Below, piece after piece: positions 16,605-24,918 of a stretch of 64,000 nucleotides of DNA. The notes below the pieces were generated by a model, which was given only the letters and a program-made list of their open reading frames with translations, ran no database searches and was not told the DNA's origin. Each line of letters begins with the position of its first letter. Position 1 is the stretch's first letter. The position numbers and the translations under genes are program-made. Origin of the DNA: Microbacterium bovistercoris (GTDB lineage: Bacteria; Actinomycetota; Actinomycetes; Actinomycetales; Microbacteriaceae). Location of the stretch: assembly GCF_003387575.1 (NCBI RefSeq), contig NZ_QUAB01000047.1, positions 186,001-250,000 on the forward strand. The letters run 5' to 3'.

Positions 16605-17009
16605 ATGGCGAGGCGGGAGTGGAAGCCGGCGGACGAACGAGGGTCGAGTCCGGTGGAGTTCGTGCTCGTCGGGGCCCTGCTCACCGCACTCACTCTCGCC
16701 GTCCTGCAGCTCGGTTTCGCCGTGTACGTGCGCAACGTCGTGCACGACGCCGCCGTGGAGGGTGCCCATCACGCCGCGCTCGCCGACACCTCCCTCAGTG
16801 AAGGCGCGGCACGCACCGAACAGGTCATCGCCAGGGCCGTCGGCACGGACTTCGCGGAGGACGTCGCCGTCGGCGAGAGCGGATCGCTCTGGCATCCGAC
16901 CGTCGTCGTCCGAGTGCGCGCGACCCTGCCGGTGATCGGCCTGATCGGCATTCCGTACGCGATGGAGGTGGAAGCGCATGCGCCGGTGGAGACTCTGGGT
17001 GAAGGATGA
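16605..17009 (+). CDS. tadE: TadE-like minor pilin
   Basis: A 134-residue pseudopilin with a canonical Tad processing site: glycine followed by SSPVEF, placing glutamate at +5, then a hydrophobic helix (about 18-42). The rest is predicted periplasmic/extracellular. It begins 6 nt after the small pilin gene and overlaps the next gene by 32 nt in another frame. Confidence 0.85.
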   Translation: MARREWKPADERGSSPVEFVLVGALLTALTLAVLQLGFAVYVRNVVHDAAVEGAHHAALADTSLSEGAARTEQVIARAVGTDFAEDVAVGESGSLWHPTVVVRVRATLPVIGLIGIPYAMEVEAHAPVETLGEG

Positions 17010-17427
17010 CGAGGGTTCGGCCGCTCTGGAGTTCATCACCGCAGGCATCCTGCTGCTCGTCCCGCTCGTGTACCTCGTGATCGCGCTCGGCGCCGTGCAG
17101 GAGCAGACCCTGGGCGCCGAGGCCGCGGCCCGGCACACGGCCCGCGCCATCAGCCAGGCCACGGACCAGGGCGCCGCGAACGCGCGCGCCGACGCCGTGC
17201 TCGCCAGCGTGCGGGACGAGTACGGGATGGACGACGTCGACGTCGCACTGGAATGTCTGCCCGCCGGCGACCCCTGCCCGAGGGCGGGAGCGACTGTCAT
17301 CGTGAGGGTGTCCACGCGAGTGGCCCTGCCGTTCATGCCGCCCGTGGCCGGACTCGACCAGCTCACGGCGATCCCGATCGAGGCCTCCGCCGCGCAGAAG
17401 GCCTCCCGACTGTGGGGCGCGGAATGA
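16978..17427 (+). CDS. TadE/TadF-like minor pilin
   Basis: A 149-residue second pseudopilin. The site reads DEG then SAALEF, again with glutamate at +5, followed by helix TAGILLLVPLVYLVIALGAV. It contains a cysteine pair (ECLPAGDPCP) that may form a disulfide outside the cell. ATG at 16978 lies within the previous gene; the family-typical N-terminal MRRWRL supports it. It overlaps the next gene by 4 nt (ATGA). Confidence 0.82.
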   Translation: MRRWRLWVKDDEGSAALEFITAGILLLVPLVYLVIALGAVQEQTLGAEAAARHTARAISQATDQGAANARADAVLASVRDEYGMDDVDVALECLPAGDPCPRAGATVIVRVSTRVALPFMPPVAGLDQLTAIPIEASAAQKASRLWGAE

Positions 17428-17861
17428 CCCGCTTCGCGCGGCTCCGCCGCGACCTCGCGGACGACGAGGAAGGCAGCATCCTGCCGCTCATCCTCGGCTA
17501 CGTGCTGCTCGCGATCGCCGTGATCTTCGTCTGCGTGTGCGCGACCGACATGTACATCGCCCAGAAGCGCCTCGACGCGCTCGCCGACGCTGCTGCGCTC
17601 GCCGGCGCAGACGGCTTCAGCCTGACCGTCGAGGGCGACGGGGTCCGTGCTGAGCTCACCGACGATCTGATCCGCGAGCAGGCCTCGGCGATCGTGTCCG
17701 CGACGGCACCTGACGCCGCGCTCGTGTCGGCCACGAGCCCCGACGGCGTCTCGGCCCGGGTGACGGTCGCCGCGGAGTGGCATCCGCCGCTGTTCTCGCC
17801 GTTCGTGCCCGACGGCGTGCCGCTGCGCGCCACCGCCACCAGCCGCACGGCGCTGCAGTGA
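17424..17861 (+). CDS. TadG-like pilus-associated protein
   Basis: A 145-residue protein with N-terminal DDEEGSILPLILGYVLLA, a single helix of about 25 residues, and an exported domain. It resembles the N-terminal TadG-like segment (helix followed by KRLDALADAAALAGAD). The +5 glutamate is absent, as usual for TadG-type proteins. It ends the Tad unit; no prepilin peptidase is present here, so one must be supplied elsewhere. The gene stops 3 nt before the end of the convergent MFS gene. Confidence 0.8.
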   Translation: MTRFARLRRDLADDEEGSILPLILGYVLLAIAVIFVCVCATDMYIAQKRLDALADAAALAGADGFSLTVEGDGVRAELTDDLIREQASAIVSATAPDAALVSATSPDGVSARVTVAAEWHPPLFSPFVPDGVPLRATATSRTALQ

Positions 17862-17864
17862 GCC

Positions 17865-19124
17865 TCAGGACGGTGGCCGCGGGGCGAATCGCGGAATCCA
17901 CCGGATGAATCCGGCCGCGCCGAGCAGACCGACCACGCCCATCGCGGCCGCCGCGAACGGCAGGGCGAACAGCGCTGTGATCGCCGACACGAGCAGCGGG
18001 GCGATCGCGCCACCGGCATCCGTCAATGTGCGCCACGAGCCCAGGTAGGCGGCGGGGTCGCGCTGCGGGGCGGTGTCGGCGCCGAGCGTGAGCAGGATGC
18101 CGCTGGAGAGGCCGTTGCCCACGCCGAGCACCGCCGCCAGCATGCCGAACCACAGCGTCGCCGAGTCCAGGTCGTGCGTCAGCGACAGCACGAGGAAGCC
18201 GCAGCCCATCAGGATCATCGCCGGCATGGCCGCCCACAGCCGCCCGAACCGGTCCATCACCTGGCCGCTGGCGTAGAACAGCGCGAAGTCGATCGCCCCC
18301 GAGACGCCGACCACCAGCGCGATCGTCTGCGCATCGAGGCCGAGCGACACACCCCACAGCGGCAGCACCACCTGTCGGGTGGAGCGCGCGGCCGACAGCG
18401 CCGCCGCAGCCAACCCGAGCCTGCTCAGCACCCCGCGGTTCTCCCACATCGTGCGGAACACCCCACCGGGCGCGGTCGGGATGCCGCCGGTGACCGCCTC
18501 GCCGGTGTCCTCCCGCATCCGCTCGTCCGCGACCGGAACGGGGGCGAACTCCTTCTCGGGGTCCGGACCGAACGTGACCAGCGCGACCATGGCGATCAGG
18601 CACACCAGGAGGAACCAGATGGCGGCGTACTCGGTGCGGAACAGCCCCAGCAGCGCGGCGGCGACGAACGGGCCGATGAACACGCCCAGCCGGTAGCTGC
18701 CGCCCAGCAGCGACAGCGCCCTGGCACGGAACTCCAACGGAACCCTGGTGGTCATGAACGCATGCCTGGCGAGGCCGAACGCGGCGGCGCAGAATCCGAG
18801 CAGGAAGACGGATGCGGTGAATCCCCACAGCACGGGGGAGAGCAGCATGCCCGCCGCGGCGCCCATCGACACGATGCCGGCGATCACCATGGACCAGCGC
18901 TCGCCGAGCCTGGCGACCGCCCAGCCCGCGGGCAGATTTCCGCAAAGCTGGCCGACCACCAGCGCGGATGCGACCAGCGCGGCGAAGGCCACGTCGGCAC
19001 CCAGCCGTGACGCGATGATCGGGATCAGCGGGATGACCGCACCCTCGCCGAGCGAGAACAGCAGCGTCGGCGCGTACACCATCGGCCCGAACTGTCTCAG
19101 GACCGATCCCGCACTTGTGCTCAT
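17865..19124 (-). CDS. MFS transporter
   Basis: A 419-residue major facilitator with about 12 helices. The loop 2-3 segment reads GWAVARLGERWSMVIAG, a recognisable variant of the family signature, and the second half carries GQVMDRFGRLWAAMP at the equivalent place. Substrate cannot be told from sequence; drug or metabolite export is the usual role of this size class. I start at ATG 19124 (MSTSAGSVLRQF); the upstream in-frame extension is not homologous and runs into the prfB promoter region. Confidence 0.85.
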   Translation of the reverse strand: MSTSAGSVLRQFGPMVYAPTLLFSLGEGAVIPLIPIIASRLGADVAFAALVASALVVGQLCGNLPAGWAVARLGERWSMVIAGIVSMGAAAGMLLSPVLWGFTASVFLLGFCAAAFGLARHAFMTTRVPLEFRARALSLLGGSYRLGVFIGPFVAAALLGLFRTEYAAIWFLLVCLIAMVALVTFGPDPEKEFAPVPVADERMREDTGEAVTGGIPTAPGGVFRTMWENRGVLSRLGLAAAALSAARSTRQVVLPLWGVSLGLDAQTIALVVGVSGAIDFALFYASGQVMDRFGRLWAAMPAMILMGCGFLVLSLTHDLDSATLWFGMLAAVLGVGNGLSSGILLTLGADTAPQRDPAAYLGSWRTLTDAGGAIAPLLVSAITALFALPFAAAAMGVVGLLGAAGFIRWIPRFAPRPPS

Positions 19125-19131
19125 CTCTCTC

Positions 19132-19137
19132 ACGGTA
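19132..19137 (-). promoter_or_regulatory. -10 box for the MFS gene
   Basis: Minus-strand TACCGT lies 7 nt before the ATG at 19124. The diverging prfB box TAGGCT is at 19168-19173, so the two promoters are back to back within 60 bp. Confidence 0.45.
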
Positions 19138-19182
19138 CCGGCATCGGGATATCGGACCGCGCGGCGGTAGGCTGGTGGGACC

Positions 19183-20295
19183 ATGCTCGAACTCGATCTC
19201 TCCGCCGACATCCAGGCCCTGCGACTCACCTTCGGCGACATCCGCGAGGTCGTCGACGTCTCCCGATTGCGCGACGAGATCGCGCGACTCAGCGAAGAGG
19301 CCGGCGCCCCCGACCTCTGGGACGACACCGAGCGCGCCCAGAAGGTCACCAGCGCCCTCAGCCACCGTCAGTCCGAACTCGCACGCATCGAGGGCATCGC
19401 CCGGCGCCTGGACGACCTCGAAGTGCTCGTCGACCTCGCCAACGAGATGGGCGACGAGGACTCCGCACAGGAGGCCCGCACCGAGCTCGCCGCACTGACC
19501 GACACCATCAACCAGCTCGAGGTGCAGACGCTGCTCGACGGCGAGTACGACGAGCGCGCGGCCATCGTGACCATCCGCTCGGGTGCCGGCGGCGACGACG
19601 CCACCGACTTCGCCGAGATGCTCATGCGCATGTACCTGCGCTGGGCCGAGCGCCACAAGTACCCCGTCAAGGTGATGGACACCTCCTACGCCGAGGGCGC
19701 CGGCATCAAGTCCGCCACCTTCGAGATCGACGCACCGTATGCGTTCGGCACCGTCTCGGTCGAGGCCGGCACGCACCGCCTCGCCCGCATCAGCCCGTTC
19801 GGCTCCGCAGACAAGCGTCAGACCTCCTTCGCCGCGGTCGAGGTCATCCCGCTCATGGAGGAGGCCACCGAGGTCGACATCCCCGAGGGCGACATCCGCG
19901 TCGACGTCTTCCGCTCGTCGGGCCCCGGCGGCCAGTCCGTCAACACCACCGATTCGGCCGTGCGCATCACGCACCTTCCCACCGGCATCGTGGTCTCGAT
20001 GCAGAACGAGAAGTCGCAGATCCAGAACCGCGCCGCCGCCATGCGCGTGCTGCAGACCCGCCTGCTGCTGCTGCAGAAGGAGGAGGAGGCCGCGAAGAAG
20101 AAGGAGCTCGCAGGCAACATCACCGCGAGCTGGGGCGACCAGATGCGCTCCTACTTCCTCTACGGTCAGCAGCTGGTCAAGGACCTGCGCACCGGCTACG
20201 AGTCGGGCAACCCGGCGAACGTGTTCGACGGCGACCTGGACGGCTTCATCTCGGCCGGCATCCGCTGGCGCAAGCGTCGCGACGAGGACGACTGA
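19183..20295 (+). CDS. prfB: Peptide chain release factor 2
   Basis: A 370-residue class I release factor for UGA and UAA. The RF2 codon-recognition tripeptide SPF is in RISPFGSADKR, and the peptidyl-hydrolysis motif is in SSGPGGQSVNTTDSAV. The gene is a single continuous frame: the region equivalent to the programmed +1 frameshift of enterobacterial prfB reads LRLTFGDI with no in-frame UGA. ATG at 19183 has a TAGGCT box 9 nt upstream. Confidence 0.97.
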   Translation: MLELDLSADIQALRLTFGDIREVVDVSRLRDEIARLSEEAGAPDLWDDTERAQKVTSALSHRQSELARIEGIARRLDDLEVLVDLANEMGDEDSAQEARTELAALTDTINQLEVQTLLDGEYDERAAIVTIRSGAGGDDATDFAEMLMRMYLRWAERHKYPVKVMDTSYAEGAGIKSATFEIDAPYAFGTVSVEAGTHRLARISPFGSADKRQTSFAAVEVIPLMEEATEVDIPEGDIRVDVFRSSGPGGQSVNTTDSAVRITHLPTGIVVSMQNEKSQIQNRAAAMRVLQTRLLLLQKEEEAAKKKELAGNITASWGDQMRSYFLYGQQLVKDLRTGYESGNPANVFDGDLDGFISAGIRWRKRRDEDD

Positions 20296-20305
20296 TCCGG
20301 ATCAG
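20292..20305 (+). terminator. 14-bp palindrome spanning two convergent stop codons
   Basis: CTGATCCGGATCAG contains the prfB TGA and the TGA of the convergent DUF2510 gene. The 6-bp gap between the genes leaves no other room for a terminator. No T-run follows. Confidence 0.4.
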
Positions 20306-21249
20306 CGCGCCGCGCCCTGCAGACTGCCGGTGACGACGTTGCCTGCAGGGTCGTAGACGACGCACTGCACGGTGCGGTCGTCGCCGTAGTCCCAGGTGTC
20401 CTCGTTCGGCCAGAACCCGTAGAAGTCCAGTTCGGAGTCCTCGAACGCGATCCCGACGAAGCCGGTGAACGCCTCGCGGCACGCCTTCGTGGCCTCGAGT
20501 TCCGTCGCCTTGTCGCCGGGGAACTCGTCCTGTGTCATCTCGTACTCGTGGTACACCTCTTCCGAGTGCAGCCAGGTGCACGGCATGACCACGAGTTCAC
20601 CGGTGTCCTCGTAGAACGGCTGGTCCGTGGGCAGGCAGTCGCCCACCTGCAGTTCCCACCAGTCGATGGTCTCCGATCCGGGCGGTGCCGTTGCGGCCGG
20701 CGGCTCCGCCGATTCCTCTGGCAGCGGCCAGGTGCTCGTCGGGTCTTCGTCGAAGCGGTCGAAGGAGCCGCTCACGAACGTGACGAACAGCACGACGAAG
20801 GCGATCATCACGCCGATGCCCGAGACGATCAGTCCGGTGATGCCAGGCCATCGGGCGCCGGGGCGGACCAGCGCGACGATCGACAGCACGATCGCGGCGA
20901 GGAGCACCAGCAGACCGACGCCGACCACAGGCGGGATGCACGCGAGCGCGAGACCGGCGATCGACAGCCCGAATCCGATCCAGCCGGGCACGGACGGCCG
21001 ACGAGGGGCAGGTCCGACCGGTGCAGCAGTGTAGGTCACGGTCTGCGGCGTGCCTGCGTATCCGGATGCCGCGGGGTCCGTGCCCGACAGCGACCACTGA
21101 TCACCCGCCCCGGCATCCGCGATGTAGGGCGGTTCGAAGGCGGGGACAGGGGCTGCGTCGACCGGCGCGAAATGCGCGGTCCACTGTGCGCCGTCCCACC
21201 AGCGCTGGCGACCGGAACCGTCGTCGTACCAGCCTGCGGGGATGCTCAT
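20302..21249 (-). CDS. DUF2510 membrane protein with septum-formation-like C-terminus
   Basis: A 315-residue protein in three parts: an N-terminal DUF2510 module (PAGWYDDGSGRQRWWDGAQW), two or three helices around residues 90-165 (DUF4190-like), and an exported C-terminal domain with LQVGDCLPTD, a later MPCTWLHSEEVYHEY segment, and further conserved cysteines. The C-terminal domain resembles septum-formation-type extracellular domains, assigned by pattern only. It is a tandem paralogue of the next gene and shares its first 24 residues exactly. Confidence 0.8.
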   Translation of the reverse strand: MSIPAGWYDDGSGRQRWWDGAQWTAHFAPVDAAPVPAFEPPYIADAGAGDQWSLSGTDPAASGYAGTPQTVTYTAAPVGPAPRRPSVPGWIGFGLSIAGLALACIPPVVGVGLLVLLAAIVLSIVALVRPGARWPGITGLIVSGIGVMIAFVVLFVTFVSGSFDRFDEDPTSTWPLPEESAEPPAATAPPGSETIDWWELQVGDCLPTDQPFYEDTGELVVMPCTWLHSEEVYHEYEMTQDEFPGDKATELEATKACREAFTGFVGIAFEDSELDFYGFWPNEDTWDYGDDRTVQCVVYDPAGNVVTGSLQGAAR

Positions 21250-21285
21250 GGCTCATCTTCGCACGGAGAAGGCGCCGCGGACACG

Positions 21286-21315
21286 ACGAAGGGCCCGGAG
21301 AACCGGGCCCTTCGT
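21286..21315 (-). terminator. Strong hairpin terminator between the DUF2510 genes
   Basis: A perfect 13-bp inverted repeat (ACGAAGGGCCCGG and its complement) with a 4-nt AGAA loop lies 27 nt after the stop of the upstream DUF2510 gene and before the second one. Confidence 0.75.
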
Positions 21316-21341
21316 GACGGGTCTCTGGTCGCCGAGGCGGC

Positions 21342-22229
21342 TCAGCGCAGGGCGCAGGTCGGCGCGGCGTCGATCAGCTCCTGCCCGAACGCCGACAGCG
21401 CCTCCGCGTCGGTGAGTGCCGGCTCGCCGGAGGCGATCACCTGCAGCACGTCGTCGGGGATGTCGGAGGCGACGAACTCCTCACCGAAGCACAGCAGCTG
21501 GGAGTCGGTGAAGGTCTCGGTCGTGCCGGTCCCGGCGATGATGACCTCGACGCCCGCAGCGACCTCCTCAGCCGTCGGACGACCCGTGCTCGACGAGGAA
21601 TCGGTGTCGTCACCCGTCGTGTCGTCCGTGCCCTCGGACGGGGTGTCCGAGCTGCTGCTGTCGGACGAGCCGTCGTAGGTGTTCACCTGATTGAGAGCGA
21701 ACACGAGCAGGCCCGTGAAGACGGCGGCCACGACCAGGCCGACGATGGAGACCACCAGGCCGACGATGCCGGGCCACTTGGCGCCCTTCATGAACAGGAC
21801 GATGATCGACAGCACGAGGCCCACGAACGGCAGGAACGGACCCACGAACGGGATCCAGCACAGCAGCAGGCCGAGGATGGCGATGCCGAAGGCGATCCAG
21901 GCGAGCACCGTGGGCTTCTTCTTCTCCGGACCGCCGGGGACACCGCCGACGGGGTACGCGCTCGGCGTGTAGGCGCCGGGATACGCGGACCCCGTGTCCT
22001 GGCCGGTCAGCGGGTAGCCGTCCGCCGCGAACCCGGGGCTCTGCTGCCCGGCGGGCTCCGGGACGCCTGCTGCGGCCAGTTCTGCGGACAGGTCCTGCTG
22101 CAGCGAACCGGCCGACGTCGGTGCGCCGCTCTCGAACTGCTCGGGCGCGAACTGATCGGTCCACTGCGCGCCGTCCCACCAGCGCTGCCGGCCGGAGCCG
22201 TCGTCGTACCAACCTGCGGGAATGCTCAT
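21342..22229 (-). CDS. DUF2510 membrane protein
   Basis: A 295-residue protein with the same N-terminal DUF2510 module as its neighbour, a Gly/Pro/Tyr-rich linker (about 40-110), helices near 125-190 and an acidic Ser/Asp/Thr-rich extracellular segment (about 205-235). The short C-terminal domain contains two cysteines. ATG at 22229 is chosen because it gives the exact paralogous N-terminus; a longer in-frame reading to 22361 lacks homology. Function is unknown; DUF2510 is often found at the N-terminus of actinobacterial membrane proteins. Confidence 0.8.
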   Translation of the reverse strand: MSIPAGWYDDGSGRQRWWDGAQWTDQFAPEQFESGAPTSAGSLQQDLSAELAAAGVPEPAGQQSPGFAADGYPLTGQDTGSAYPGAYTPSAYPVGGVPGGPEKKKPTVLAWIAFGIAILGLLLCWIPFVGPFLPFVGLVLSIIVLFMKGAKWPGIVGLVVSIVGLVVAAVFTGLLVFALNQVNTYDGSSDSSSSDTPSEGTDDTTGDDTDSSSSTGRPTAEEVAAGVEVIIAGTGTTETFTDSQLLCFGEEFVASDIPDDVLQVIASGEPALTDAEALSAFGQELIDAAPTCALR

Positions 22230-22401
22230 GATGCTCCTCGTCGCGCCGTCGATGCCGGCGCCGATCCTCCGTGTCGGGCGGAATCGCCCCGTGTACGTGT
22301 ATATCAGCAGCGCGGGACCGCAGCCATGGGCAGCGCTGCCCGTCGGGGCGGCGGTCCGCACGCGGGGGAGTGTCGCTGAGAGCCTGTGCGTCGGGCCCGC
22401 T

Positions 22402-22407
22402 TAGGCT
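22402..22407 (+). promoter_or_regulatory. -10 box for ftsE
   Basis: TAGGCT is 9 nt before the ATG at 22417 and 3 nt before the ATG at 22411. With 3 nt the first ATG could not be transcribed, which favours 22417. Confidence 0.4.
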
Positions 22408-22416
22408 CGAATGGCC

Positions 22417-23442
22417 ATGATCCGATTCGAGAACGTCACCAAACGGTACCGCGGCACCAAGCGTCCCGCCCTGGACGAGGTCGACTTCGAGGTGGAGCGG
22501 GGCGAGTTCGTCTTCCTCGTGGGAGCCTCGGGGTCGGGCAAGTCCACCTGCCTCCGCCTCATCCTGCGCGAGGACGTGCCCACCACCGGCCGCGTCGCCG
22601 TGCTGGGCCGCGACCTGCGCTCGCTGGCCAACCGCAAGGTGCCGTACTTCCGGCGCAACATCGGCTCGGTGTTCCAGGACTTCCGCCTGCTGCCGTCGAA
22701 GACCGTCTATCAGAACGTCGCGTTCTCGCTTCAGGTGATCGGCTCCTCGCGCGGGTTCATCCAGCAGGCCGTCCCCGAGGCCCTCGCGCTGGTCGGCCTG
22801 GAGGGCAAGGAGAAGCGGATGCCGCACGAGCTCTCCGGCGGAGAGCAGCAGCGCGTCGCGATCGCCAGGGCGCTGGTCAACCGCCCGCAGATCCTGCTCG
22901 CCGACGAGCCGACTGGAAACCTCGACCCGGCGACCTCTGTCGGCATCATGCAGCTGCTGGCGCGGGTGAACGCCGGCGGCACCACTGTGCTGATGGCCAC
23001 GCACGAGGCGGGCTTCGTCGACCAGATGCAGCGCCGTGTCATCGAGCTGCAGGACGGCGTGATGGTCCGCGACGAGAGCAGCGGCGGCTACGGTGACACC
23101 TCGAACATCCCCCGGCTCACGCCCGAAGTGCTGCGCGGCGCGGCGGCGACCGCCGCGCTCACGGCCGTTCAGGAGGTGCAGCGGCAGACCGAGGCGGTTC
23201 CGGTGATCGTGCCGGATGCCCCGGAGACGGCGCCCTCACCGCCGGCGGAATCCGCTCCGGAACCGTCCGCCGACCAGGCGCCGCCCGCAGCTCCCGAGCC
23301 CACTGCTCCCGCGCTCCCGCCGGACGGGCATGCCCCTCGCACGCATCCGATCGTCCTTCCCGATGTCGACGTCGCCGAACTCGGTGTCGCCGGCCGGCTC
23401 GGGCTGAGGGACGACGACGAGGAAGTGGGACCCACCTCGTGA
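22417..23442 (+). CDS. ftsE: Cell division ATP-binding protein FtsE with long C-terminal tail
   Basis: A 341-residue ABC ATPase that, with FtsX, regulates peptidoglycan hydrolases at the septum. Walker A is GASGSGKST, the signature LSGGEQQRV and Walker B ILLADEPT, with the FtsE-specific SVFQDFRLLPSKTVYQNVAF. The ATPase core ends near residue 225. The remaining ~115 residues are a Pro/Ala/Glu-rich, apparently disordered tail ending in an acidic patch, making the protein about half as long again as usual FtsE. MIRFENVTKRY is the family N-terminus, hence ATG 22417. It overlaps ftsX by 4 nt. Confidence 0.93.
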   Translation: MIRFENVTKRYRGTKRPALDEVDFEVERGEFVFLVGASGSGKSTCLRLILREDVPTTGRVAVLGRDLRSLANRKVPYFRRNIGSVFQDFRLLPSKTVYQNVAFSLQVIGSSRGFIQQAVPEALALVGLEGKEKRMPHELSGGEQQRVAIARALVNRPQILLADEPTGNLDPATSVGIMQLLARVNAGGTTVLMATHEAGFVDQMQRRVIELQDGVMVRDESSGGYGDTSNIPRLTPEVLRGAAATAALTAVQEVQRQTEAVPVIVPDAPETAPSPPAESAPEPSADQAPPAAPEPTAPALPPDGHAPRTHPIVLPDVDVAELGVAGRLGLRDDDEEVGPTS

Positions 23443-24353
23443 ACTTCGGACTCATCATCAAAGAGGCCCTCGGGGGGCTCCGCCGCAATCTGTCGATGGT
23501 GATCTCGGTCATCCTCGTCACCTTCGTGTCGCTGACCTTCGTCGGCGCCGCCATGCTGATGCAGACCCAGATCAGCACCATGAAGGCCTTCTGGGGCGAA
23601 CGCGCCGAGGTCACCGTCTACCTGTGCTCGCCGTTGTCGACGACAGAGGGCTGCTCGGCCGGCGCAGCCACCCAGGACCAGATCGACGCCGTCGAGGCGC
23701 AGCTCGAGGGCGAGGCCCTGAAGTCGCTGATCAGCGATCTGCGCTTCGAGACCAAGGAGGAGGCCTTCGAGGACTTCGTCGATCAGTTCGGACAGGAGCA
23801 GGCGGACGTCTACGGCGTCGAAGCGATGTCCGAGTCGTTCCGGGTGACGCTCGAGGACCCCGCGAAGTCCGACGTGATCACCGAAGCGGTGGGCGGCATG
23901 CCGGGCGTCGACGAGGTCAACGACCAGCGCAAACTGCTCGACCCGCTGTTCTCGGCGCTGACCGTCGCCACCTACATCGCCGTCGGCATCGCCGTGCTGA
24001 TGCTCATCGCGGCTGTGCTGCTGATCGCCACCACCATCCGGCTGTCGGCCTACGCCCGGCGCAAGGAGATCGGCATCATGCGCCTGGTCGGCGCCTCCAA
24101 CCGTGCCATCCAGACGCCGTTCGTGCTCGAGGGTGTGTTCTCGGCGTTCATCGGATCGGTGCTCGCGGGAATCGCCGTGCTCGCCGGGGTGAAGTTCGGA
24201 GTCGAGGGCTACCTCGCCGAGCGGGTGCCGTTCATGCGCCCGCTGGTGGGCATGCAGGATGCGGTGTTCGTAGTGCCCGTGCTGATCGGCATCGGCGTGC
24301 TGCTGGCCGCGTTGTCCGCCGGATTCGCGATCCGTCGCTGGCTGCGCACCTGA
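23439..24353 (+). CDS. ftsX: Cell division protein FtsX
   Basis: A 304-residue membrane partner of FtsE: one N-terminal helix (about 22-45), a large extracytoplasmic domain (about 50-165) with a cysteine pair in YLCSPLSTTEGC, then three helices in the second half. The KEIGIMRLVGASNRAIQTPF coupling segment is typical. In mycobacteria the extracellular loop contacts the RipC hydrolase, so a similar partner is plausible. GTG start overlaps the ftsE stop. Confidence 0.93.
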   Translation: MNFGLIIKEALGGLRRNLSMVISVILVTFVSLTFVGAAMLMQTQISTMKAFWGERAEVTVYLCSPLSTTEGCSAGAATQDQIDAVEAQLEGEALKSLISDLRFETKEEAFEDFVDQFGQEQADVYGVEAMSESFRVTLEDPAKSDVITEAVGGMPGVDEVNDQRKLLDPLFSALTVATYIAVGIAVLMLIAAVLLIATTIRLSAYARRKEIGIMRLVGASNRAIQTPFVLEGVFSAFIGSVLAGIAVLAGVKFGVEGYLAERVPFMRPLVGMQDAVFVVPVLIGIGVLLAALSAGFAIRRWLRT

Positions 24354-24384
24354 GTGCGTGGTCCGGGCCGGCGAGCTTCTGAGC

Positions 24385-24413
24385 TAGACTGATCGGCTGG
24401 CCCGGAGCGGGCC
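24385..24413 (+). promoter_or_regulatory. smpB promoter and 5'-end hairpin
   Basis: TAGACT at 24385-24390 should start transcription near 24397. A perfect GGCCCG-GAG-CGGGCC hairpin at 24399-24413 would then sit at the extreme 5' end of the leader, about 20 nt before the start, with AGGAGA as ribosome-binding site. Confidence 0.45.
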
Positions 24414-24432
24414 TGCGGAAACAGGAGACATC

Positions 24433-24909
24433 ATGCCCAGGGAACGCGGTGAGAAGGTCATCGCGACCAACCGTCGCGCACGCCACGACTACAACCTCGA
24501 GAAGTCGTACGAGGCGGGTCTCGTGCTCACCGGCACCGAGGTGAAGTCGCTGCGCCAGGGGCGCGCGAACCTCAGCGACGGCTATGCGTTCGTCAAGGGC
24601 GGCGAGGCATACCTCGACGCCGTGCACATTCCGGAGTACTCGCAGGGTCACTGGACGAACCACTCGGCCAAGCGCATCCGCAAGCTGCTGCTGCACCGCG
24701 AGGAGATCGCCAAGCTCGAGCACGCCGTGTCAGCGGGCGGTTACACGCTCATCCCGCTGCGGCTGTACTTCTCAGACGGGCGCGCCAAGGTCGAGATCGC
24801 CCTGGCCAAGGGCAAGCGCGAGTTCGACAAACGGCAGACCCTGCGCGAGCGTCAGGACAACCGCGAGGCCGAGCGCGCGATGCGCATGCGCAACCGCATG
24901 GGGGAGTGA
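24433..24909 (+). CDS. smpB: SsrA-binding protein SmpB
   Basis: A 158-residue partner of tmRNA in rescuing stalled ribosomes. Landmarks are [39 protein letters not shown] and a basic C-terminal tail ([24 protein letters not shown]). The ftsE-ftsX-smpB order is widely conserved. I looked for a tmRNA gene immediately downstream and see none before the convergent peptidase gene. Confidence 0.97.
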   Translation: MPRERGEKVIATNRRARHDYNLEKSYEAGLVLTGTEVKSLRQGRANLSDGYAFVKGGEAYLDAVHIPEYSQGHWTNHSAKRIRKLLLHREEIAKLEHAVSAGGYTLIPLRLYFSDGRAKVEIALAKGKREFDKRQTLRERQDNREAERAMRMRNRMGE

Positions 24910-24918
24910 CTCCCGACC

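Noticed and set aside
19183..19290. Programmed +1 frameshift in prfB
   Set aside because: The frame is continuous from ATG and no CTT-TGA-type site is present; the equivalent region has no in-frame stop.
17656..19974. Very long minus-strand open frame spanning TadG-like, MFS and prfB
   Set aside because: It runs out of frame through the MFS gene and antisense to prfB; the composition is that of an off-frame GC shadow.
24910..24918. tmRNA (ssrA) gene next to smpB
   Set aside because: Only 9 bp separate smpB from the convergent peptidase gene; no tmRNA ends or tag reading frame are visible nearby.
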